Shown: positions 47,115-59,620 of the stretch, piece after piece
Position numbering within the stretch: the stretch's first letter is position 1
How the letters are laid out: each line of letters begins with the position of its first letter
Assembly (NCBI GenBank): GCA_958295605.1
Contig: OY282498.1
Location: 15,879,067-15,943,066 of the forward strand
Direction: 5' to 3'
DNA: 64,000 nt
Source: Ajuga chamaepitys
Lineage: Eukaryota > Streptophyta > Magnoliopsida > Lamiales > Lamiaceae
Made by a program: the position numbers and the translations under genes
The notes under the pieces: generated by a model
What the model was told of the DNA's origin: nothing
Seen by the model: the letters and a program-made list of their open reading frames with translations, nothing else
Database searches by the model: none

Positions 47115-47589
47115 TGATAACGCGCAATCCGGTTACCAAATAAACTCCGAACGAAGAAATGCTGGAAACGTAAATCAACGCAAGAAACTTAGAGAACACA
47201 GGATGTACGTGGTTCGATCCGGAGATCTACGTCCACGGGCTAAGAATATCACCTATCGAGGTGTTTCTTCACTATACTCTTTGAGTTTACACGTAATAGT
47301 TTCAGAATACAAAATGCGAACCCTAATTCTGAGTACCATTCTCCTACTTATACTACTCAACTCAAATCCTAACTAACTCCCTACAATTGCGCCTATCATC
47401 CCTACATGGAAGTTGGAAGAAGATCGTGGGGATCCTCTTTCCCATATACGCCGCGATTGGGCTTCTCAAGGTTCATGCACGTTTCTGGACCGGTTGCTAA
47501 GCCCGCTTTCCTGGGCTCAGCAGCTTCGGGTCGGGTTGATCCGGCCCGGAGTGTTGATCCAACCCGGAGTTGCTGGGCCATACCTATCA
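47115..47589 (-). repeat. 5' LTR of the gypsy element
   Basis: 475 bp. The minus strand begins TGATAGGTATGG and ends GCGTTATCA. Confidence 0.95.
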
Positions 47590-47594
47590 AGATT

Positions 47595-48880
47595 CATTAG
47601 ATCATTGGTTGTTGAAGGATGAGTGCAATGCTGGATAATAGAATTGTAACGATGTAAATATTTTTATATATTTTATTTTGAATTCTAGATTTGGATGGGT
47701 AGATTTAATTTTGCAATGCAAAAGACGCGTTGACTACAAAATAAGGGTGTTATGGTTAGATATATGTTTTTTTTAATATTTTTGAATTATTATTCCATGT
47801 TGCAAAAAGTTGTATAGTTAGGTTTAAACTAAGATATACACATTTTATATATTTTATTCCTAATTCTATGTTTTGACGCGTAGATTTGATTTTGCGATGC
47901 AAAAGACGCTTGCAAACAAATAAAGATTTGATGGTTTGCAACACATAATAGGTTGCCTGGCAGTGATGCAATGCAATGTGTAGGTAGATATGTTCCTATG
48001 TACATCTGAGACAAGTACTTGATATTGTTTCTTTTCGTTTTTTCATTAATTTTTAATATTTGCAGATTTCGTTAGATTAACACATTTTTTTTTTTTAATT
48101 TTTAATTTTTAATTCCAGGTTTTAAATAAATGTAAAGTTACTTCTAGGTATTCTTATCGGATATATATTTTTCTAATATATACTACTTTAAATCTGGATT
48201 TGATTGTCTAAGTTGAGCATATTTTATTTTGCAATGCAAAAGAGGCGTTGCAGATGAAATAAATTCTCACTATGTTTTGCAATGCACAATAGGTTGTGTG
48301 ACAATGACCCAATGCAATGCAATGTGTGAAGGATACGTTGCATACCAAGAAACATACATCACTGTGCATCCGATGAAGAATTCTTCATTTTACAGGGTTT
48401 ATTTGAATTTTTAATTCTAGAGTTCAAATTAGCCTGTAGTTAGTTCTAGGTTTAAACTTAAATATACAATTTTTTATATATATATTTTATTTCTAATTCA
48501 AGAGTTGAATTTCAAGGTCGTATAGGTTTTATTTTGCAACGCCAAAGATGGCATTGCTAAGAAATAAAGATGTGATGTTTTGCAATGCATAGTAGGATGT
48601 GTTGCAATGATGCTAATGCAAAGCAAAAAGATGCGTATTTTTGTACATTGATCCGAACCTCTGGTGTTACAAGGAAATCGCCTCTGAACATGAATGAGTT
48701 GTCTAAAATCTCAGTGTGAAAGAAAATCAAATCTCTGGCCATACAATCGTTAACTTGTATTGTTGACCATTCTAATTAATTGTACAACTAAAATCGTACA
48801 TTTTAATATCGAATATCTGTACTCTGGACAATGATCCGATTCTTGCTATCTGAAGCATCTGTCTAAAAATCTCAAATCTC
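47595..48880 (+). repeat. segmental duplication copy A, right part, with TGCAATGCA-rich units
   Basis: Contiguous with 36665 before the gypsy insertion. It holds four units containing TTTTGCAATGCAAAAGA(C/G)GC or variants at about 47713, 47890, 48230 and 48530. Three of these are followed about 50-60 bases later by TTTGCAA(T/C)(G/A)CA...ATAGGTTG and by further TGCAATGCAATG repeats. The block 47985-48310 is repeated at 50268-50610, and 48395-48520 at 50935-51060. No gene is seen; short frames have no domain. Confidence 0.8.
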
Positions 48881-48912
48881 AAATGTCAAATCTCAAATCT
48901 CAAATCTCAAGT
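48867..48912. repeat. (AAATCTC)n short tandem repeat
   Basis: About six heptamer units with one variant (AAATGTC). Confidence 0.9.
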
Positions 48913-49193
48913 CTCTTGTTCTTTTTTTTTTTTTTTTGGTCGAATTCTTTTTACAACTTTTTTCTTGTAATTTTCTTTTACTCATATTTTATCTTTTGGA
49001 ATGTTATTCTTGTAAATTGTTTTAGTTTTATCCTTTTCTATATGATCTTGTTTCACATTGAACTTTACCTAGTTGTATTTTTTTATAATATTTTGTGCTA
49101 CCACTAAGTTTATTGATTAATTCTAAAAGTATAGTGCTTAGATACCAAAATAGTGGTTGATTAGGGTACAACAACTAACTCAGGTTCGACACA

Positions 49194-49238
<45 letters not shown>

Positions 49239-49589
49239 TTTTTTCTTAATTTATGGGGGTTTCAAACTATATGTTTTCATCTGCAAAGATTGTAGTTAGA
49301 GTTAGATTTTAGAAAATATGGATAGATGGTGTAGAAAATTCAATGATAGACATAAAGCAAACTACGTACTAAAAATTTAAAATAAACCATATTAGACAGA
49401 CTTTGATCCTACCAAACTTCTTCACCCACAAATAGCGCTACTGAACAACACAACTTGTTCACCAAAGTCGTTCACTAGAGCAAAATTTTGATAAGTTTGT
49501 TGTAGATGGAATCAAAAAGATCATTCTCAAGTTTCATCCAGCATATAACTTGCTTTATCGATGATGTCTTTGATATATTTTTTCATCAC
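48913..49589. other. spacer between duplication copies, with (AT)n
   Basis: AT-rich, with an (AT)n run at 49199-49236. No gene seen. Confidence 0.5.
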
Positions 49590-50835
49590 GGCCTAACCCT
49601 AACATAGCCTCTGCTGGTCATGTACCTTATTTATCTCCTTGTATAACTTGCCCAAATTGTGGCACAAGGCAACAACCTTAAGCATGACATGGGAAGCCAT
49701 CTCAAGCTTCCTAGTTCTGTCATACAAGTAGGAGATAATATTAGAGTTATTATAAACTGCCATTTATTTTGATTAGTGAAACTAGAAATAATAACACATA
49801 ATGTTTATAATTTCGAACCCTTGCGCATTTTGTCCATTTCTCTCTTCCGCCGCTTGGAGAAGCTCTTTGTTTTTCTTTACATTCATTTTTCTCTACTTCT
49901 CAAGCGAATCATCTTTTCTTCTCAAGTGCTAAGCAGATGTCTAAGTGCCCTATTTATTTGACAGCATTGTTGCTATTAAATTTTACTTATAAATTCCAAA
50001 CAAGAACAAGGATGCAAAATCACTCCTGAAGAATCACTAAAATTCAAATGGAATATAATGTTCGTTTTCCTTCTATATAATTCAAGTAAATTCCCCAATG
50101 AAAAATTTTCATCCTTTCTTGAAAGCCGTATTCCTCAACCGTCATCGCTTACCCATTAACTCAACTAATGATAATGGTGTAGTTTATATTTATTAATTCT
50201 ATGGTTTAAATGGATCGTCTTCTGTTATAAATAAAATTAAATTATTTTTCTTCTACAAAAGATATGTTCCTATGTAAATCTGAGACAAGTACTGTTAGGT
50301 TGATATTCTTTCGTTTCTTTCTTCGTTAAGTTTTAATATTTGTAGAATTTATTAGATATACACCTTTTTACTTTTTTGGAATTTATAATTCCAGGTCTTA
50401 AATAATGTATAGTTACTTGTAGATTTTTCTATCAGATATCCATTTTTTAATTTATACTATTTTTAATTCTAGATGTTTTCCTCAAGAAAAAATTCTAGAT
50501 TTGATTGTCTAGGTTGCGCAGATTTTATCTTGCAATGCAGAAGAGGCGTTGTAGACAAAGTAAAGATTTGATGTTTTGCAATGCACAATAGGTTGTGTGG
50601 CATTATGGTAATGATGCCACACATTGCAAAGGAGTATGGGGGATGTTAAAAAAGCGTAAGGCCAATATGAACCGCCCTAAACTGTGCATGGTTAGGTTCA
50701 TCATATTGTCAGCCCATTAAAAATGACCCTACTGAATCGAGGCCCGTTTAGCCCGAAGCCTTATAAGACTAATCCCTTTAGGGTTAGGGCTAGCTCGGTG
50801 GCTCGGACAAATTTTATGTGTTGTAGTTATATTTG

Positions 50836-50869
<34 letters not shown>

Positions 50870-51080
50870 CTATTTATTGTTCATTTAAATAGTTGAATTA
50901 ACACATAATAATTCTAAGTTTCACCTTAAATTTATTTTAATTTTAAATTCTAGGGTTCAAATTTGCGTATAGTTATTTCTAAGTTTAAATTTAGGTATGC
51001 AACTTTGTTATATATTTTATTCCCAACTCAAGGTTAAAATTTCAAGGTCGCTTAGGCATGCAGATCACTTCGCAGTAGCT
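49590..51080 (+). repeat. segmental duplication copy B
   Basis: Direct copy of the unit that flanks the gypsy element: 49630-50260 matches 34985-36660, and 50268-50640 plus 50935-51075 match the TGCAATGCA block. It lacks the hAT MITE, the gypsy element and the stretch corresponding to 47600-47985. It carries an (AT)n run at 50839-50867. Confidence 0.82.
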
Positions 51081-51736
51081 ACGTTTAGCTTCCATACTTA
51101 CACGCGCACTCACATATACGCCTGCTTAGCTTCCATACACATACACACACATACACATATAGATAGTTGTTATATGTTTTGTATCAAATACAAACTTATA
51201 TTTGTGGTACGAATGCAACCTAACTTTACCACTAGAAAGAACACGATCAAACAATGATCCACTCCTATTTATGCTCCCAAAAAAGAAAAGAATAAAAAAA
51301 AAAATCCATACTTTATTGAACTAAGATGATGCTACACATTCTTTAGAACTAAATAATCATCTCCCCGGAAAAAAAGGTGGAAAGTGCTACATATTATAAA
51401 TGACTATAGCCTAAAAGAATATCCATATCTATTGGAAACTGGAAAGGTAGGTATATCAACTTAAAGTACGTTGAAGATGTCTGAGGGAAGAGATAAACGA
51501 TACTAGTGTATTTTTTATGAGTAGGCTTTAAGTATACAAAGAAAATGCATTATATGAGTAATCCTTCTAACATTCAAATATGGCAGAAACAAATAGTTTA
51601 TATAGATATATCATCTCAAATCCAAGAGTGGTTCTCCAGACAAACTGGCCCAACATACACGGCTCATTAATTGTCATTGAATTACTTTAGTCATCCATAA
51701 GATTGTCAAGTACTAGTGTTCCACCCAAAAAAATTG
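51081..51736. other. no gene seen
   Basis: AT-rich, with CA-rich tracts near 51100-51165. The short frame at 50997-51257 has no recognisable domain. Confidence 0.5.
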
Positions 51737-51738
51737 TA

Positions 51739-51966
51739 CTCCCTCCGTCCCACCTTATCTTGCACACTTTCCTTAAACGGCCGTCCCACCTTATCTTGCA
51801 CAACCTAAAAAAGGAAAGTTATAACATAATCTTCACCCTCAAAATCTTCACTTTCAATCTCCACCTTCAATTCACCTTTGAAAAGTCAACAAACAACCAA
51901 AAAGCAACTTTTCTTAATAGCCGTACCGACCCCCCCCCTGTGCAAGATAAGCCGGGACGGAGGGAG
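51739..51966. mobile_element. Stowaway MITE
   Basis: 228 bp with inverted ends CTCCCTCCGTCCC and GGGACGGAGGGAG, and perfect TA duplications (51737-51738, 51967-51968). The motif CCGTCCCACCTTATCTTGCAC is repeated at the start, as in related MITEs. Confidence 0.92.
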
Positions 51967-52096
51967 TAATATATATGAAAGAAAATAAAATACATTTATA
52001 ATATAATCTGAGTAGATTAATATTTAATAATGTATGAAGTTTTTTTATGATTTTATTGCTAAAAAACATACTTATTTCACTCCAAAACTTTAAATA

Positions 52097-52099
<3 letters not shown>

Positions 52100-52133
<34 letters not shown>
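52100..52133. repeat. (AT)n microsatellite
   Basis: About 17 AT units. Confidence 0.9.
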
Positions 52134-52137
<4 letters not shown>

Positions 52138-52279
52138 GGTCATGCAAAGTGCATAATTTATGAATATCATTTATTAAAAGAACTAGTAATATATCTGTGC
52201 GATGCACGCTTTGTAAATATAGTAATGGGAATATAATAAAAATTATAAATTAAATTTATATATAATTTTGTTGTCAAAC

Positions 52280-52282
<3 letters not shown>

Positions 52283-52375
<93 letters not shown>
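52283..52375. repeat. (TAA)n microsatellite
   Basis: About 31 TAA units inside the Helitron. Confidence 0.95.
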
Positions 52376-52376
<1 letters not shown>

Positions 52377-52903
52377 GTATGTAAATTATTTAAATAAACA
52401 ATATATCAAAAGAAAATGAACATAATAATATTTAAGAAATAAAAGCAAACAATATAAACAATTTAAATACAAATAATAAGATTCAATAATATTTTTCAAA
52501 TATTTCTTATTATAAATATAATTTTAAAAATAAAAAAATAATGTTAATGTAAAATAAAATTAAAGTTATATAAAAGTAAATCACCAACAAAACAACAATT
52601 ATATCCTAAATAATATCAGTACAAACAATTTTTTCAAACATTAAGAAAAAATATATCATTATTTACTATTTTAAAAAACATATTACATCATGTAATATTT
52701 TAAAGTAAACACATATATTATGAGCGTAGAATTATTTTAGGTTTTGATAAAATTACAATTAGAAAATTCTTGAATTTTCTAATTTCTCATTTATTTACAC
52801 ACATATTTAATATGATTAATACCCAAGATATACAAATATTTTTCCAATAGTATCCACATAATATTAAAATAATTGTACGTCATGCATTTGTGGAAATATG
52901 ATA

Positions 52904-53755
52904 GGCAGCGAGTATTCGCAGCCCACTTAATTTCTTAACACAACCCACTTCTCAATGCAACCCACTTTTATTTAAAATTTAGTACACATTTCTTAACACT
53001 GCCAACTAAATATTAGTTATACCCTTTATAAATTTAAACAATTTAAAATAAAATATTATAAATAAAAGGATAAAAACATTAAATAGAATGCGTATAATTT
53101 CTGTCATTTTCTGCAACTCATTCTTTACCATCTTCTTCAATGTAATCAATTATGTGATATTTTATTTTTCAATGATTATTCGATAGACTCTACCCCTTTT
53201 TCTAAATCTAGTAATTTCTCTTGCTTCCCAAACAACATAATTAGGCATCCATCAATTTATTTTCTGCGTCTTCTCGGCAGATTGTTCCGATGGAACTATG
53301 ATTTTATATTAGATACTACTAATTAATATAGAAACTATGTTACTATTCTGCGGTTTTATCAAAGGTCAATATTTTTGTGTTCTTTGCCTGCCATGGATGC
53401 ACTTGTCAATCCTCGAGCGCGACTACAGGCGGGCCGATTATTGCTATTGAGGGAATCGCTTCGTTTTTTATTAATTTATTATGATCTTTATTATGAGATT
53501 TAATACATATGATCAATGATTATTTATGTCCTGATAAAATTTCAAGAAAAACAAGGTTAATGTAGTTCTAGAAAAAAAAAAAAAGAAATGTATGGTTAAA
53601 AATGACGCAAAAGAAAGAAACATTATATTCTTTTGAATCATATATTTATATTATTTTTTCATTAAAGGCGTTTTAGTCTTTTATTAATAACATTTTAATG
53701 GATTAAATTAGTGGACTGCATTAAAAAATTTTGTGGGCTGCGAATAGATGCCGCC
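52904..53755. mobile_element. Mutator-like MITE
   Basis: 852 bp with inverted ends GGCAGCGAGTATTCGCAGCC (left) and GGCGGCATCTATTCGCAGCC (right, inverted); similarity extends about 45 bp. It is flanked by a perfect 9 bp duplication AATATGATA (52895-52903, 53756-53764), the length typical of Mutator elements. There is no transposase frame. It lies inside the minus-strand Helitron. Confidence 0.9.
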
Positions 53756-54535
53756 AATATGATATGTTCTTTTTTTTGGTTGGTGATCGCTATGCTATTA
53801 TGCTTAATTTTAGAGAATCTTTTAAATTTATAACAAAATATTTAAGATTAAGAATCATGTAATTCATAATGCATTACCATATAACATATTTGTTTATGAA
53901 ATTTAATGTCTTTGTAGCACACATTAAAAATAATGTAATCTTTGTCTAAATTATTCTACAGGTCGTGTGACCTAATATTCAGTATTTTTCGTATTTGTAC
54001 CAAACATTATAAGTGAGATATATAAACCATTATCTTTACTGTCATTTTGTTCGAAAATTATAATGTTAAAAAAACTAATCTTTTTAATTCTATCAAATCT
54101 GAATATTTTATTACTATATGTAATATCTAAGTATAAATAAAATACAGTTGGTATTTGTGCATGACATTTAAGTTTTGTATACATAGACTTAATTAGGGTT
54201 TGTATCCTTCTACAAAAGTACGCAATTAAAAAATTATAATTACCAACCACTAAAAAAACTCTAAAGAGAAAAACAAATTAACTAAACACACCAATTATAT
54301 TTGCTACCAACCAAATTGGCAAACTTTAATCATACAATTGTCTTACCAAACATTAAAAATCAACTAGCATAATCACATCTTTATGCAATCCTCCCATCAA
54401 CCAAATCACAACTTTTATTATTCAGTTAACCAAGTTCTTGTTTCCAATTTCTTATTATTATAATTGAAAACTCAAGGTCACACCTTCTCATCATCTACTT
54501 AAGAATACTTATGAATAGGCTCGTTGTTAGAAAAG

Positions 54536-54636
<101 letters not shown>

Positions 54637-54869
54637 TGAGATAGGGAATAAACATATATTTGATACTCAAAAGTCTCTAAAATAAAAAAAAAATAAAAAA
54701 CCCTCAAACATCACACATTTTCATCATCTACTTAAGACGTGCTCATAACCGCCTTTACATCATCTACTTAAGATCGTGCTCATCACTGTGTTTAGTTCGC
54801 CCTTAACCTTATCATGTGAAAATTGAACATGTCATTATGTGGCTTACAATTTCTCTCATCCGAGATACA

Positions 54870-55560
54870 ATATTAAATATGGTCTCCATTGCTAATGATC
54901 AAATTCTTATCAAGATCATTGGACGATAACAAGCGAAGAGAAGTCCTTCTCATTCCGAAGAGGATTCTATCTCTAATATGGAAGAGGACTCCGTTGGGGA
55001 TAATCAAATGCTTAGTACGAGGAGTTGGAACAAAGACGAGGTTATGCTTCTGGGTGTCCTACGTTGGTCTTCAGAAAGCTAGGATGTATCTAATCCTTAT
55101 GTTATGCATGACCTGTTACCCGGACTTACCTCTAAGGTTTACGAAGTTCAACATCAACAACTTTTGGCAGAAGATGTTGTCAGGAAGATCCAAGCAATGA
55201 AAGATCGGTATGTTGAACTTGCTTGGTTCGCTAGAGATCCTGGGACTTGGTATGATATTGTCAACAACTTGCTTGAAACTATGCCCACCAACGACGACAC
55301 AATAGTTCCTTATTCTTTTTATTTTCTTTGCTTTTTTTTTTTTTTTTAATTTATTTATATTTTCATGTAGGGTGAAAAACATGTCCCTGGGATCGTGGAT
55401 CGACCAGTAATGGCTTATACTTGACAAGTTTTTCCGGAGATTACAGATGGAGACCCTTGACTTTCAATGACTTCTTGTCACATCTGAAAAATACGACCTC
55501 AAATGAGTTGAAGAACCGTTTAGAGACAATCCTTATTTCTGGAATCCGTGGCTGATTGGG
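54870..55560 (+). pseudogene. unknown gene relic, possible SANT/Myb-like domain
   Basis: Between 55025 and 55350 the sequence reads WNKDEVMLLGVLRWSS, then HDLLPGLTSKVYEVQHQQ and IQAMKDRYVELAWFARDP. The spaced tryptophans and helical pattern resemble SANT/Myb-like regions of transposon-associated or retrocopied proteins. A polypyrimidine run near 55330 suggests an intron, then GEKHVPGIVD... follows. There are stops and a frameshift. A second, shorter copy of its start lies at 61350-61480. The family is not identified with confidence. Confidence 0.35.
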
Positions 55561-56011
55561 TTAAATAAAGCATCTGGAGGAACGTATTAGGGTGGTAATT
55601 TTATTTTTGTTAGATTGTTAGGTAAGTTTTGGATCTTTTAAGGTTGAAATAGGTGTTTGGATGAACGGTAATGATTCGTGTTTTTTAATGTTTGTTTTTT
55701 ATTAGATTGTTTGGGTTTGGTAATTTGGACTTAAAAGTGGATGAAGATATTATTTTTTTTGTTAACCAAACATTTAGTTAGTTGGGCAATGCGACGACAA
55801 GTCCTAACATCGATTAGGAGATAATTAACATAATTCAATTTTTTGTGCTTCATGATATATAATTTTAAAATTCTAGGGTTTTAAAGTAGTCTGCTTTCTT
55901 ATGCGATTAGGTTGATACAATACTGTTTGTTGCAATGCAACTTTGTATAAAAATCTGATAACTTTTTTTTTTAATTTTAATTTTTATATTTTATTTAGGG
56001 GTTTTAACTAA
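55561..56011. other. no gene seen
   Basis: AT-rich spacer; one GTTGCAATGCAACT motif near 55930 recalls the TGCAATGCA family. Confidence 0.4.
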
Positions 56012-57175
56012 TTAGTTGTCCACCCGTGCGATGCACGGGATAATCAATATGATGATTATATTATAATATTTATAATAACATACTAATATAATTACATAGC
56101 AAATAAAGGTGAAATGCATATTTTTTAATATAGTTCGGAAGTCACACATATTAAATATAGAAATATTAGCATCAGTTCTCACAATTGTATTAGTTCATTA
56201 AGAAGAGGGGTGCTAAAATATATTAACGTTACATATTTAAAAAAAGTAATAAAAAAAGTAATCAAGCAAGAAATCACGCTAACTTATATGTCTATATATT
56301 CTTAGATAAAAAAAATTAAGTATGTGATTTCGAAGAACCCAAATTGACATTTCTTACGATAATTACAATTAAAATTATGAAACAGTTCACTTTGTTTATT
56401 TATGTATTCTAAATAGACCAATTAATTCTAGGGGAAAACTTTGTAATTTAAAGCAGATAAAAAAAGTCCAGCAAGAAAATATAGTTTTTTGGGACAAATA
56501 TAATATATATATTATATATATATATATATTATATAATCATGTTAATTAGGAAAGGAAAAAAAATATTACCAGATAATATAGTTCTTTTTTTGGAAACTAG
56601 GCAGATAGTTAATATAGTCCATGTAACCAGTATATTAAAAAAATTCATATTTGTACAAGACACTAAAAAATAATATACTTTATATTATATTATTTATTAA
56701 AAAAAATTGTAATCCTTTTAATTCTAAAAAATCCATATATTTTATTAGGGTATTTTTTTATGTAATCTCTTACTCTCTTATTATAAATGGAAACATACTT
56801 GGTATTTGTGTAGGAGATTTGAGTTTTGCATTCATGAACCTAATTAGGTTTTGTATCATTCTATAGAAAACACACAATCAAAATACTATGTACATAAGTA
56901 ACCATGAAAAAACCTAATTAGGGTTTGTTCTATTCTAGAAAAAATGAAGACATTAAAAAAATATATACATTAGCAACCATAAAAAAAAAATCAACAGGAA
57001 AAAAATTAAGTATTAACTCTTAACATACTATTTATATTTGCCACCAACAAAAACCACAAACCCTCATACAGGTCTTAACAAACATTACGAGTCAATTGAA
57101 TCACATCTTCGTGCAATCTTCCAACCAGGCTGGACCAGCATTATAATCCACTAACCAAATCAAATCTTACACAAG
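56012..57175 (-). mobile_element. second minus-strand Helitron (3' end sure)
   Basis: The minus-strand 3' end is the perfect hairpin CCCGTGC-ATC-GCACGGG, a spacer and CTAA at 56015-56012 followed by T. It is related to the Helitron at 52183. It has no Rep/helicase frame. The 5' end was not located; the right limit is set where similarity to the sister stops. Confidence 0.65.
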
Positions 57176-57837
57176 AGGATCAATGAAAATAATACACATA
57201 AAAGAAAAAGGAAAAAACCGCGAACTTCTAGGTCTGTGGGTCTGCTGGGCTGCTGATTTTCAGGAAGCGTCTTCAATATGATTTAACCTGTGTTTTCATA
57301 CACCTTAGCCTTATATCTCTCACCTGATATGTGGATTGGCCTTATCTCTCTCTGATATGTGAAAAAATGTGCATTAATTTAGTTGTCAATATTCTAATTT
57401 TATAGATATTTTGGATATTGCACTTATTATTTTTCAACCTATCTCATTTTTGGTACAATTTACTTCTATTGCTCTTTTGTTGTTTATTTTAGTGAATTTG
57501 AAGGATTTTTGGATCAAGACGAAAGAACACGTATCGAGTTGAGCCTGACACTAGGTGACTTGGTGTTAAGCCCAACAAAAGAGGCTGCCTAAGCTATTTC
57601 CGAGAGAGAGCTTGGAATTAAGTGACAAAAGGCCCAAGGCCCATGCTGGATGAAAAGGAGGAAACCCACATGGGGTTTATTTAACAAGATCAAGTGGGAA
57701 GAAAACATTCACGTTATTGGCACTGGGAAAATAAACTCTTTATGAGTACTGGGAATATTTAAGAGATTGGTCGCAAGTTGCTCAGGACACCAAATCCATA
57801 AGCAATTGATAATCTAATACTTTTATGAGGGCTTGAC

Positions 57838-59620
57838 GATGATGGACCGCAACTTGATAGATGCGGCACGTGGTGGAGCTTTATTAGATAGAAATCCAGA
57901 TGCAGCAAAGAGGTTAATTGAGAATATGGTGAGAAATTCACAGCAATTTGATACCCATGAAGTGTCAACTAAGTCAGTGGATGAGGATAAGCCATGTCCA
58001 ATTTGAACACATTCGAGCATAACATAGATTCATGTCCGATTTCCTTTGGAGTACATAAGTGTGAAGGGTGGAGAGATCAACCCAATCTGAGGTATGGGTA
58101 TCAACAATCATCCCAGCCCGTGGAGCAACCTCGTCAGTCACAGCAGCAAAGGGGGTTGTACCACCCAAGATAGTTTATTGAACCAAGTCCTAGTCCTACA
58201 TTGGAAAAGATGATGAGAACCTTGGCATCAAATACTGTGCAACTTCAGTAGAATGTGGATCAATTACAAAAAGATACTCAATCGAGTATTAAAATATGGA
58301 GACACAAATGAGTTAGTTGGCAACAGCGGTGAGCCGCCTTTAGGCTCAAAACAGTGAGAAGTTACCATCTCAGTCAGAAATCAATCCGAGGAAAATCAGT
58401 GCTATGACCTTGAGAAGTGAGAAACAACTTGGAGAGCTTAAGAAACACAGGCATGTGTTGGAAAATGAAAACGGAGGAGAAAAATTTGCGGAACAGCACG
58501 ACACTTGGTCACCTAATGTTGAAATTATGCCAACAATGAAGTCTGCTGTCCAAACTAACACTGGGGCACCCACTGCCGAAATCGACATAGGGTCACCTAG
58601 TGTCGAACATCACACCAACGAAAATAAGGTAAACAACTTTGTCTCTGTTCCTTTTACAATTAATCCACTGTCTTTCCCTTGCAGAGTTGACAGGGCACTA
58701 AGGAGGACAAAGAGAAGCAAATCTTAGGCTCCATTTGGATGGAGGGATTTGTGCTATGGATTTATAAATCCACTATCAAATCCACTCCATGTGTTTGGAT
58801 AAAATACCAAATTAGTGGATTTGAAAATCCAGATTTTTAAATCAACTCATTTAGAAATCCAGGATTTGAAATTCTCCATTTTACACTATATTTGGGTGGA
58901 TTTCAAATCCTTTGACAAAGGTAGTCATTTACAAATCCCTCATGACTTACAGTTCTCTCTCTCTCTCTCTCGTCCTCTCTCTATCTCTCTCGTCCTATCT
59001 CTCTCTCTCTCCTCCCCCGCTCTCTCTCTTCCTCTCTTCTCTCTATCGCTATTTCTTCCTCTCGTTCTCCAATAAAATGCTCCTAATATTTTTTTAATTC
59101 TTTTTTTTTTCCTTTTATCTCCAATGAAATGCTCCCAATAAATTTTTGGGATATAAAATACATAATATGTATATATGTGTGTATATATTTAATTAGAAAA
59201 AAATTATTCGGATAATTTTGATGTAGATAAATATTATTTATTTAATAAAAAATATAAATTGTTAATTTAAACTTTAACAAAAAAAATTGAATTTTACAAA
59301 TATTGTATCAGTTTTTTTGCCAAATAATGGATTTGAAAATTTTGGATTTCAAAATCCTTTCACAAATCCACCATAAATCCAAACAAGGGATATCAAGTCC
59401 ATGGATTTCAAATCTAAGGATTTTGAAATCTATTCATTTTGAATCCCCTGACAAATCAAATCCCTCCATCCAAATGGGACCTTAGATTTTTTCCAAAGGT
59501 GCATACTAACATTCCACTGTTTGTTGAAGTCAAGCAAGTTTCAGGATACTTTTCAAAATCTATTCCCTCTAAAGTACCTTTCACTGAGTTCTCAATGTTG
59601 GAAGCAGTACAAAGACTCAA
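57838..59620 (+). pseudogene. Athila-type gag fragment, interrupted by a Tourist MITE
   Basis: Opens near 57838 with NLIDAARGGALLDRNPDA, then RLIENMVRNSQQFDTHEV, the start of the Athila gag inner region. From 58195 it reads LEKMMRTLASNTVQLQ, then EINPRKISAMTLRSEKQL near 58380-58435, the Athila gag landmark. Several stops and shifts are present. Removing the MITE at 58727-59481 with one TTA joins EKQILDFFPKVHTNIPLF in frame, matching the Athila pattern. Downstream, 59580-59790 has an open stretch not clearly Athila. Confidence 0.8.
58727..59481. mobile_element. Tourist (PIF/Harbinger) MITE
   Basis: 755 bp with ends GGCTCCATTTGGATGGAGGG (left) and GGTCCCATTTGGATGGAGGG (right, inverted), flanked by a perfect TTA duplication (58724-58726, 59482-59484). 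The subterminal region repeats AAATCCA many times on both strands. It contains a CT-rich stretch at 58954-59050 and no transposase. Confidence 0.92.

Larger units (their letters stand above)
36671..47589 (-). mobile_element. complete Ty3/gypsy retrotransposon, Tat-type, with antisense gene
   Basis: 10,919 bp, flanked by a perfect target duplication AGATT (36666-36670, 47590-47594). LTRs are 475 bp each with TGATAACG...CCTATCA ends. On the minus strand from right to left: LTR, PBS, gag with protease, RT, RNase H, a second RNase H, integrase, a 3.5 kb block carrying an opposite-strand gene, PPT, LTR. The second RNase H between the first and integrase and the antisense gene are hallmarks of the plant Tat lineage. 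By eye the LTRs differ at about 13 of 475 positions, 12 of them transitions. Pol carries stops and one frameshift. Confidence 0.95.
52183..54490 (-). mobile_element. non-autonomous Helitron, minus strand (3' end sure, 5' end not)
   Basis: The 3' end on the minus strand is the hairpin GTGC-ATC-GCAC, a spacer of about ten bases and CTAG at 52186-52183, followed by T. The interior is AT-rich and similar in its far part (53970-54490) to 56640-57170 of a second minus-strand Helitron, for example TTGGTATTTGTG...TTTAAGTTTTG near 54149 and 56799. It is interrupted by a Mutator MITE. The 5' TC end was not found, so the right limit is approximate. Confidence 0.65.

Noticed and set aside
47829..48742. 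Short frames in the TGCAATGCA block
   Set aside because: Frames are not conserved between the duplicated units or between copies A and B.
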